Under the pieces are notes generated by a model. The model worked only from the letters and a program-made list of their open reading frames with translations, did not search any database and was not told where the DNA came from. A program made the translations under genes and the position numbers. DNA of 57,659 nt from Lachnospiraceae bacterium (GTDB lineage Bacteria > Bacillota > Clostridia > Lachnospirales > Lachnospiraceae): NCBI GenBank assembly GCA_021769135.1, contig JAETTM010000021.1, positions 1-57,659 of the forward strand. The letters run 5' to 3'. Numbering within the stretch: the first letter of the stretch is position 1; the number at the start of each line of letters is the position of its first letter. Below are positions 10,774 through 17,606 of the stretch, in pieces.

Positions 10774-11064
10774 ATGGAAGATTTGAATGCCGCAAAGCAG
10801 CGCACCCATAAACTGATGCTCACCAACAGAAGGACATGTACTATCAGCGGGGTATGCGATGTGCTTTCTTTCGATGTGAAGGAAGTCCTGCTTGAGACGG
10901 ATCAGGGGATGCTTATGATAAAAGGGGAAGACCTTCATGTCAGCCGCCTGACTCTGGATAAGGGGGAGGTAGATGTGGATGGGAAGATAGACAGCTTTAC
11001 TTACTCAGAGGCGGCAGGGTATGGCAATAAAGGGGAATCCCTGCTTTCCAGGCTGTTTAAGTAG
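10774..11064 (+). CDS. yabP: Sporulation protein YabP
   Basis: 96-residue protein of the YabP/YqfC family, needed for spore development. Typical segments are HKLMLTNRRTCTISGVCDVLSFDVKEVLLET and GMLMIKGEDLHV. The ATG follows GGAGG at good spacing. The last codons carry no membrane segment. The gene is followed after seven bases by yabQ, its constant partner. Confidence 0.92.
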   Translation: MEDLNAAKQRTHKLMLTNRRTCTISGVCDVLSFDVKEVLLETDQGMLMIKGEDLHVSRLTLDKGEVDVDGKIDSFTYSEAAGYGNKGESLLSRLFK

Positions 11065-11071
11065 GTGGGAA

Positions 11072-11560
11072 ATGAGCCAGGATATTATCAACGAAGTCTA
11101 TTTTCTCGCGGATTCGATAGTGATGGGAATCATTATTACGTTTGTCTACGATTTTATCCTGATAGGCAGACGGGTGGTAAGGCATAACTTATTTTTTATT
11201 TCCCTGGAAGATTTTATATTTTGGGCAGCTTGTGCGGTGACGGTATTCTATATGCTTTACGAGGAAAATAACGGTATTTTGAGGTGGTTTGCGGTTTTCG
11301 GGGCAGCCCTTGGGATGCTGCTGTATAAAAAAATCGTGGGCGGCCGTTTCGTCAGGCTGGCATCGCTGCTTATAAAGAAGGAAATACATATCGTCCGCAA
11401 GGCGCTGGGGTTTATTTTAAAGCCTTTCCTATGGATTATCAAGAAACTCAGTGCTTTTCAGAGGTTTACATGGAAAAGGGCGAAGAAAATATGGAAATAT
11501 ATGAAAAAGAAGTTGACGGGATTTGTGAAAATGCTTAAAATAAGTATAAGTAAACAATGA
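11072..11560 (+). CDS. yabQ: Spore cortex biosynthesis protein YabQ
   Basis: Membrane protein of 162 residues. Hydrophobic helices lie at about 8-30, 43-62 and 66-84, and the C-terminal half is strongly basic with many Lys and Arg. The N-terminus VYFLADSIVMGIIITFVYDFI is typical of the YabQ family, which acts in cortex formation in the outer forespore membrane. I chose the ATG at 11072, seven bases after the yabP stop; a longer upstream reading would overlap yabP and lose similarity. Confidence 0.92.
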   Translation: MSQDIINEVYFLADSIVMGIIITFVYDFILIGRRVVRHNLFFISLEDFIFWAACAVTVFYMLYEENNGILRWFAVFGAALGMLLYKKIVGGRFVRLASLLIKKEIHIVRKALGFILKPFLWIIKKLSAFQRFTWKRAKKIWKYMKKKLTGFVKMLKISISKQ

Positions 11561-11609
11561 CGGGGTGCACGGGTTCGGGTGAAAGCGGGCCGGAATGGGA
11601 GTGGATGCT

Positions 11610-11915
11610 ATGGCGAGACGGGCTGCTTACCGGAAAAAGAGGCAAAATAAGTTTGGGATGTTTTTAGTAACCACCGTAGTTGCTATGCTACTGATTGTAG
11701 TGGCTGTTAAGAGCCTGGAATTGAGCCAGAAGCGGGCTGTTTATCAAGAGAAGGAACAGCTTTTGATGGAACAGATTGAGCAGGAGAAGGCAAGGGAGAA
11801 AGAGATAGAAGAATACGAGAAATATACGCAGACGAAAAAGTACATTGAAGAAATCGCAAAGGATAAGCTGGGCTTAGTACATGACAATGAAATAATTTTC
11901 AGGGAAGCGGATTAG
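11610..11915 (+). CDS. divIC: Septum formation initiator DivIC/FtsB family
   Basis: Division protein of about 101 residues. It has a short basic cytoplasmic start, one membrane helix at about 15-33 and a coiled coil from about 40 to 75 rich in Glu, Gln and Lys, followed by the family tail KYIEEIAKDKLGLVHDNEIIFRE. It joins FtsL and DivIB to activate septal wall synthesis. GGGAG at 11597-11601 supports the ATG at 11610; ATG 11595 is the alternative. Its position after yabQ matches B. subtilis. Confidence 0.92.
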   Translation: MARRAAYRKKRQNKFGMFLVTTVVAMLLIVVAVKSLELSQKRAVYQEKEQLLMEQIEQEKAREKEIEEYEKYTQTKKYIEEIAKDKLGLVHDNEIIFREAD

Positions 11916-11960
11916 GGTGCAGACAGATGCTATAATTTCAAGCTGTTCCTGGATAACCGG

Positions 11961-11994
11961 ATGCAGATAACCGAAAAGGGTATCTGCATTTTTT
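11961..11994 (+). terminator. Intrinsic terminator after divIC
   Basis: Perfect 9-bp stem 11961-11969 with 11981-11989 followed by six T. It separates the mazG-divIC group from spoIIE. Confidence 0.85.
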
Positions 11995-12059
11995 GTCGCA
12001 TAAAAAATAATTTTTGCAGCCCTATTTTGACAAATATGGCAAAAGCAATCTTGTATAAT
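11994..12059 (+). promoter_or_regulatory. Spo0A-type promoter of spoIIE
   Basis: Perfect -35 TTGACA at 12027-12032 and perfect -10 TATAAT at 12054-12059, but 21 bases apart. This over-long spacing is the hallmark of sigma-A promoters that need Spo0A, and B. subtilis spoIIE has the same 21-base spacer. Candidate 0A boxes, each one mismatch from TGTCGAA: TGTCGCA at 11994-12000, and the reverse form TTTGACA at 12026-12032 over the -35. Confidence 0.75.
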
Positions 12060-12112
12060 ATTCCCTTACAGAAATGCGATATGCAGGTTATAGAAAGGGC
12101 ATGGGGATTGGG

Positions 12113-13411
12113 ATGAAAAAACAATTTGCAGGAGGCAATACGTCTTTTGACAATGTGTTGCCCGAATACGGGAGAAAAAAACTTTTGATGTATGCGGATA
12201 CTTTCCGGGATTTGGCAAATACGTTTTCGGACATTCAAAGGCAGGAAAGGGAACTGCAGCCCGTGGGCGGGAGGGAATCCGCATATAACATGGAAGCTGG
12301 AAATGAAATATCGGCAGGCAGCGTCATGCCGGGCGAAGGGACGGACGATAAGGACAGCCAGCCGGTATTGGACAGGCAGGAATATTTATGGAAAAGAAGA
12401 TTGGCGGAAAACAGGGATTTGATGGCCGACCAGTTGATGGAAATGGCCCAGATTATGACGAGAATAGCGGATGAGTCTTACCGTTTTATACATATGAGCG
12501 AGCGCAAGGTAAAGCAGCTGGCCCATGCGCTGAAAGAAGAAAATATATTGCTGAAGGAAGTCTGTTTGCTGGAAAAGGAAAACGGCCATAAGGAAATCAA
12601 TCTGATTATGCGGACAGGGAAAAACGGGAACCCGGCAGTGGAAGAAGTGGGGAATCTCCTTTCGGTCCTCCTCAATCTGCGGCTCGTTCCATCCAGGTCT
12701 TCCTCCATATTCGTCGGGAAGGAATGGTGCGGCTATCAATTTATTGAGGAGCCTAAGTTCCATGTCCTTACCGGAGTAGCGAAAGCGGTAAAGGAGACGG
12801 AAAACATTTCGGGGGATAATTATTCTTTTATGGAGGTAAGGGAAGGAATGCTGACAGCTGTCCTTTCCGATGGCATGGGCTCCGGAGAAAAGGCATGCAG
12901 GGACAGCGAACTAGTTATCGATTTTATGGAAAAATTCCTGGAGGCAGGCTTTGCCAAGGAAACCGCGGTACAGATGATAAACGGGGCATTGATTGCGGGA
13001 GGGGAAAACCAGAATATGTCTACGCTGGATATGTGCCAGCTCGATTTGCATACGGGTATTTGCGAATTTATTAAAATCGGTTCGGCGCCGTCCTATATAA
13101 AACGGGAAAATTTGGTGGAACAAATATCGGCAAGAAATTTTCCATTAGGGGTTTTCCATGAAATTGATATGGAAACGGTACGAAGGAGATTGATGGACGG
13201 CGATTATATTATTATGTTGTCCGACGGCATTTTGGACGGGCTCTCCCAGGGAATCGGGGAAGAGATGCTTCCGGAGATGCTGGGAAAGATTACGTTGAAA
13301 AACCCGGCGGAAATGGCCAACCATATTCTTAATTTCTGCCTGCACCAGAGCAGAGGAAGGGTGAGGGACGATATGACGGTAATGGTGGTGGGGATATGGG
13401 AGAACTTATGA
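12113..13411 (+). CDS. spoIIE: Stage II sporulation protein E phosphatase, without the membrane domain
   Basis: PP2C-type serine phosphatase that dephosphorylates SpoIIAA and so activates sigma-F in the forespore. The product has about 432 residues. Residues 1-200 resemble the cytoplasmic linker (region II) and the PP2C domain follows, with metal-binding aspartates in VLSDGMGSGEKA, MLSDGILDG and VRDDMTVMVV. B. subtilis SpoIIE has about 827 residues with ten membrane helices first; these are absent, and only about 160 non-coding bases separate this gene from divIC. The start ATG 12113 is my choice; 12101 and 12074 are in frame. Position before tilS, hpt and ftsH is as in B. subtilis. Confidence 0.9.
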   Translation: MKKQFAGGNTSFDNVLPEYGRKKLLMYADTFRDLANTFSDIQRQERELQPVGGRESAYNMEAGNEISAGSVMPGEGTDDKDSQPVLDRQEYLWKRRLAENRDLMADQLMEMAQIMTRIADESYRFIHMSERKVKQLAHALKEENILLKEVCLLEKENGHKEINLIMRTGKNGNPAVEEVGNLLSVLLNLRLVPSRSSSIFVGKEWCGYQFIEEPKFHVLTGVAKAVKETENISGDNYSFMEVREGMLTAVLSDGMGSGEKACRDSELVIDFMEKFLEAGFAKETAVQMINGALIAGGENQNMSTLDMCQLDLHTGICEFIKIGSAPSYIKRENLVEQISARNFPLGVFHEIDMETVRRRLMDGDYIIMLSDGILDGLSQGIGEEMLPEMLGKITLKNPAEMANHILNFCLHQSRGRVRDDMTVMVVGIWENL

Positions 13412-13436
13412 GGGGATATAGGGAATATCCGGCCAT

Positions 13437-13465
13437 TTGACTTTTTTGGCAGAATTGTCTAATAT
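13437..13465 (+). promoter_or_regulatory. Probable promoter of tilS-hpt-ftsH
   Basis: -35 TTGACT at 13437-13442, 17-base spacer, -10 TAATAT at 13460-13465 (four of six matches). It lies just after the spoIIE stop. Confidence 0.45.
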
Positions 13466-13548
13466 AAATAGAAGTGAGAATCGCCCGTGCATCCCTTTGC
13501 GGGATGGGGAACGGACTGAAGATGGCAGCGGAATGGGATAAGAAAGCA

Positions 13549-14994
13549 ATGGACCACGAAGCATTTGAAAAAGTAAAGGCGTATATAGATAAATACCATA
13601 TGATATCGCCGGGCGATACCGTTGTGGCAGGGGTGTCCGGAGGGGCCGATTCCATCTGCCTTTTTGTTATGCTTTGCAGGCTGATGGAGGAAAAGGAATT
13701 CCGTCTGGCCGTGGTGCATGTGAACCATGGAATCCGGGATGAGGCGGGTGAGGATGCCGCATATGTGGAGGGGCTTTGCAATAAGCGGGGAATACCGTTT
13801 TTTCTTGTGCAGAAGGACGTAAGGGCTTATGCGGAACAAAAGCGGTTGTCGGAAGAAGAAGCCGGGAGGGAAGTGCGTTACCGGGCATTTGAGGAAGCTC
13901 TGGAAGAATGGGGGGGCAGGGGGAAAATTGCAGTTGCCCATAATGCCAATGACAGGGCGGAAACGATGCTGTTCCATTTGTTCAGGGGAACGGGCCTGAC
14001 CGGGGCGGCGGGTATCAGGCCGGTAAGGGGGAACGTTATCCGGCCCATATTGTGCCTGGAGCGTGAGGAAATAGAGGATTATCTTAGGAAAAAAGAAGTG
14101 CCTTTTTGTATAGACCGTACAAACCTGGAGGATACTTATACGAGGAACCGGATTCGCAGCCATATCCTTCCTTTTGCACAGGAGCGGATTTGCGCGGGGG
14201 CGGTAGGCCACATGTGCGAAGCGGCGGATATCTTTCTGGAAACCGATGAATATATCCGCAGGCAAGGGCAGAAAGCCTATGAAGGCTGTATTATGCAGGC
14301 ATCGGAGGACAAAGTGGTGTTGGATGCCCGGAAGCTGGCGGAGGAAGAAGGGCTGATAAGGAAGAGGGTCTTGATGCAATGTTTGGAAACGCTGGCGGCA
14401 GGAAGGAAGGACATTGCTTCGGTGCATATAAAGGAATTGGAGCAGCTTCTGCAGAAACAGGGCAGCAAAGAGCTTTCCCTGCCCTATCGATGGAAAGCGC
14501 GGAAAGAATACGGACGGCTGGTATTGTTCCGCGGGGAAGGAGAGGGGAAAGGGGAAAAGCCGGATGGAATACCTGTTTTTTTGGAGGACGGAGCCTGCCG
14601 GATTGAGGTTCCGGGCTTGGGAACGGTGAGCTTTTCTGTGCTGAAGAAAGAAAATTTACCCATTTTTTGGAGGAAACCCCAAATAATTTCCGAAAAGACA
14701 TATACGGAATGGTTGGATTATGATAGAATAACTAAGGCATTAATGTTCCGGACAAGGGAACCGGGAGACTATCTTACTATCAATAAGGAATTATGCAGGA
14801 AGAAACTGAAAAATTATATGATAGAGGAGAAGATTCCCAGAAGCAAAAGGGGAAGCTTGTATGTGTTAGCGGAGGGCAGCCATATCATTTGGGTGCCGGG
14901 CTACCGAATCAGCGAATATTATAAGATTACAGAACAGACAAAACATATTTTGAAAGTACAGTTAGGAGGAAACTTTAAATGTCAGAAAGAGTAA
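13549..14994 (+). CDS. tilS: tRNA(Ile)-lysidine synthetase
   Basis: Converts C34 of the AUA-reading tRNA(Ile) to lysidine, using ATP and lysine; essential for decoding. The product has about 481 residues. The PP-loop ATPase motif is VVAGVSGGADSICL, followed by HVNHGIRDEAGEDAAYV and AHNANDRAETMLFHLFRGTGLTG. The C-terminal domain typical of the long TilS form ends near VPGYRISEYYKI. The start ATG 13549 aligns with the family; in-frame starts at 13522 and 13474 exist. The gene overlaps hpt by 16 bases. Confidence 0.93.
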   Translation: MDHEAFEKVKAYIDKYHMISPGDTVVAGVSGGADSICLFVMLCRLMEEKEFRLAVVHVNHGIRDEAGEDAAYVEGLCNKRGIPFFLVQKDVRAYAEQKRLSEEEAGREVRYRAFEEALEEWGGRGKIAVAHNANDRAETMLFHLFRGTGLTGAAGIRPVRGNVIRPILCLEREEIEDYLRKKEVPFCIDRTNLEDTYTRNRIRSHILPFAQERICAGAVGHMCEAADIFLETDEYIRRQGQKAYEGCIMQASEDKVVLDARKLAEEEGLIRKRVLMQCLETLAAGRKDIASVHIKELEQLLQKQGSKELSLPYRWKARKEYGRLVLFRGEGEGKGEKPDGIPVFLEDGACRIEVPGLGTVSFSVLKKENLPIFWRKPQIISEKTYTEWLDYDRITKALMFRTREPGDYLTINKELCRKKLKNYMIEEKIPRSKRGSLYVLAEGSHIIWVPGYRISEYYKITEQTKHILKVQLGGNFKCQKE

Positions 14995-15503
14995 GAGTCA
15001 TGCTTTCCGAAGAGGAAGTGGACAGGAGGATTCAGGAAATCGGAGAACAGATCAGCGAAGATTATGCAGGGAAACAGGTGCATCTTGTATGCGTGTTGAA
15101 AGGCGGAAGCTTCTTCATGTGCGAACTGGCGAAACGGATTACCATACCGGTTTCTTTGGACTTTATGTCGGTATCCAGTTATGGCAGCGAGACGAAATCC
15201 AGCGGGGTGGTAAGGATTGTAAAAGATTTGGACGAACCTTTGAAGGATAAGGACGTGATTGTCGTGGAGGATATTGTGGACTCCGGCAGGACGCTGAGCT
15301 ATTTGATGGATATGCTTAAGGACAGGGGGCCGAAAAGCCTGCGGCTTTGCACCTTGCTTGACAAGCCCGACAGAAGAGTGGTGGATGTGAACGTGGACTA
15401 TACAGGTTTCCAGATACCGGATGAATTTGTGGTAGGATATGGGCTGGACTATGACCAGAAGTACAGGAATTTGCCATATATAGGTGTAGTGGAGCTGGAT
15501 TGA
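14979..15503 (+). CDS. hpt: Hypoxanthine-guanine phosphoribosyltransferase
   Basis: Purine salvage enzyme of 174 residues making IMP and GMP from the bases and PRPP. The PRPP-binding motif VIVVEDIVDSGRTL is intact, and the C-terminus has DEFVVGYGLDYDQKYRNLPYIG. The ATG has AGGAGG upstream, and the start lies inside the end of tilS. In many Firmicutes tilS-hpt-ftsH form one conserved cluster, as here. Confidence 0.96.
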   Translation: MSERVRVMLSEEEVDRRIQEIGEQISEDYAGKQVHLVCVLKGGSFFMCELAKRITIPVSLDFMSVSSYGSETKSSGVVRIVKDLDEPLKDKDVIVVEDIVDSGRTLSYLMDMLKDRGPKSLRLCTLLDKPDRRVVDVNVDYTGFQIPDEFVVGYGLDYDQKYRNLPYIGVVELD

Positions 15504-15537
15504 TGATAGATAATGCACCCTATACAGGAGGTAAGAG

Positions 15538-17382
15538 TTGAATAACAATAAAAAGAATTTTAACGCGTATTTTTTAGTAATTTTGGTGCTGCTCTTCCTT
15601 GCGGCGCTGATGTTCCGTGGATTAAACGGGCAGGAGGCAGATTATACGAGAGGGGAGCTGAAGAAGGCCCTTCAGGCGGGCCAGGTGCTGGAAGCCGTAA
15701 TCCAGCCTAATAAAGAGACCCCTACGGGCATTGTGCGGGTGGCGTTATCCACAGGGGAAGAGAAAATTCTTTATGTAACGGATGTAAAAGAGATAGAGGA
15801 AGAATTCATTTCTTTCGGTTTAGATCCGGAAATTCGCGATATTCCCAGGGATAATTGGTTTATGACCAGTATTTTCCCTATTATGCTGGTGCTGGTAGTG
15901 GGCGTGTTTTTCTTTGTGATGATGAATGCCCAGAATTCCGGCGGCGGAAACGGCGGGAAGATGATGAATTTTGGAAAAAGCCGGGCGAAGCTTTCCATGG
16001 ACAGTAAAGTGACTTTGAAGGATGTGGCAGGACTCCAGGAAGAAAAGGAAGAGCTGGATGAAATTATAAATTTTTTGAAGGAGCCAGGCAGATTTACGAG
16101 GGTAGGGGCCAGAATACCGAAAGGCGTATTGCTGGAAGGGGCTCCCGGTACAGGTAAAACATTGTTGGCCAAAGCTATTGCAGGGGAGGCCAATGTGCCC
16201 TTTTTCAGCATTTCCGGTTCTGATTTTGTAGAAATGTTCGTAGGCGTAGGCGCTTCCAGGGTGAGGGATTTATTTGCGGATGCCAAGAAGCATTCCCCCT
16301 GCATCGTATTTATCGATGAAATCGATGCGGTGGCAAGGCGCAGGGGCACCGGTATGGGCGGCGGCCACGATGAAAGGGAGCAGACATTGAACCAGCTGTT
16401 GGTGGAAATGGACGGCTTCGGCGTAAACGAAGGGATTATCGTGCTGGCGGCCACGAACCGGGTGGATATCCTGGATCCGGCAATACTACGGCCGGGCCGG
16501 TTTGACAGGAAGATAACGGTCAGCCCGCCGGATGTGAAAGGGAGGAAAGAAATTCTGGATGTCCATTCCCGGAACAAGCCTTTGGCGGAAGACGTAAATT
16601 TAGAGCATATAGCTCAGACTACGGCTGGGTTTACCGGTGCGGATTTGGAGAACCTGATGAATGAGGCGGCAATCCACGCGGCTATGGAGAACCGGTCTTT
16701 CGTAATGCAGGAGGATATTAAGAAGTCATTTATTAAAGTAGGAATTGGCACGGAGAAAAAAAGCCGGGTAATTTCCGAAAAAGAGAAAAGGATTACGGCA
16801 TACCATGAGGCCGGGCATGCTATATTGTTCCATGTACTTCCCGATGTAGGGCCGGTATATACGGTTTCCATTATCCCTACCGGGCTGGGGGCAGCAGGAT
16901 ATACGATGCCTCTTCCGGAAAAGGATGAAATGTTTATGACGAAAGGAAAGATGCTCCAGGATATCATGGTTTCCCTGGGCGGGCGCATTGCGGAAGAAAT
17001 TATATTTGATGATATTACAACCGGCGCTTCCAGCGACATTAAGAAAGCAACGAAGGTGGCCAGAAAGATGGTGACCAGATACGGGATGTCGGATAATATC
17101 GGCGTAATCAATTATGATGACGATGATGACGAAGTGTTTATCGGCCGCGACCTGGCCCATGCCAAGAGCCATAGCGAACTGGTGGCAGGGGAAATAGATA
17201 AGGAAGTGAAGGAAATCATCAACAGCTGCTATGCAAAGGCGAAATCTATTATCGCAGAGCATGAGGAAGTCCTTCACCGATGCGCCGAACTGCTTCTGAA
17301 AAAGGAAAAGATAACCCGGGAGGAGTTTGAGGCATTGATGGATGGAAAGGAGTATGACCCGGAAAACTTCTTTCAATCATAA
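15538..17382 (+). CDS. ftsH: ATP-dependent zinc metalloprotease FtsH
   Basis: Membrane-bound AAA protease of 614 residues that degrades damaged and regulatory membrane proteins. It has two membrane helices (about 9-26 and 110-130), an AAA domain with Walker A GAPGTGKT, Walker B IVFIDEIDAV and second-region-of-homology ATNRVDILDPAILRPGRFDR, and the zinc site HEAGH at 423-427. The start is TTG at 15538 with AGGAGG at 15527-15532; no ATG is well placed. The C-terminus is normal. It closes the tilS-hpt-ftsH unit. Confidence 0.96.
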   Translation: MNNNKKNFNAYFLVILVLLFLAALMFRGLNGQEADYTRGELKKALQAGQVLEAVIQPNKETPTGIVRVALSTGEEKILYVTDVKEIEEEFISFGLDPEIRDIPRDNWFMTSIFPIMLVLVVGVFFFVMMNAQNSGGGNGGKMMNFGKSRAKLSMDSKVTLKDVAGLQEEKEELDEIINFLKEPGRFTRVGARIPKGVLLEGAPGTGKTLLAKAIAGEANVPFFSISGSDFVEMFVGVGASRVRDLFADAKKHSPCIVFIDEIDAVARRRGTGMGGGHDEREQTLNQLLVEMDGFGVNEGIIVLAATNRVDILDPAILRPGRFDRKITVSPPDVKGRKEILDVHSRNKPLAEDVNLEHIAQTTAGFTGADLENLMNEAAIHAAMENRSFVMQEDIKKSFIKVGIGTEKKSRVISEKEKRITAYHEAGHAILFHVLPDVGPVYTVSIIPTGLGAAGYTMPLPEKDEMFMTKGKMLQDIMVSLGGRIAEEIIFDDITTGASSDIKKATKVARKMVTRYGMSDNIGVINYDDDDDEVFIGRDLAHAKSHSELVAGEIDKEVKEIINSCYAKAKSIIAEHEEVLHRCAELLLKKEKITREEFEALMDGKEYDPENFFQS

Positions 17383-17552
17383 ATAATTCAAAGGAATTGT
17401 GCAAAACTGCCAAAAAACAATACCCATTTTTGTGAAATTTGTGAATCCTTGGTATTTACGCAAAAGGGGATATATGCTATTATACTACTTGTAACCCCCC
17501 AATACATTATATAGTTTTTTGCTATACCCCATAAGAAAGAAATACCTTCTCT

Positions 17553-17586
17553 AAAAAAGACAGCAGGTCGAACGGCTGTCTTTTTT
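17553..17586. terminator. Bidirectional terminator between ftsH and the rhamnosidase gene
   Basis: Perfect 12-bp stem 17553-17564 with 17575-17586, with A6 on the left and T6 on the right, so it can stop transcription from both sides. The genes on either side converge. Confidence 0.9.
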
Positions 17587-17606
17587 ACTTTATATTATTT
17601 GACTTG

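Noticed and set aside
17395-17552. Possible small RNA gene between ftsH and the bidirectional terminator
   Set aside because: TATACT at 17481-17486 looks like a -10 but no -35 is at proper distance; too weak to call.
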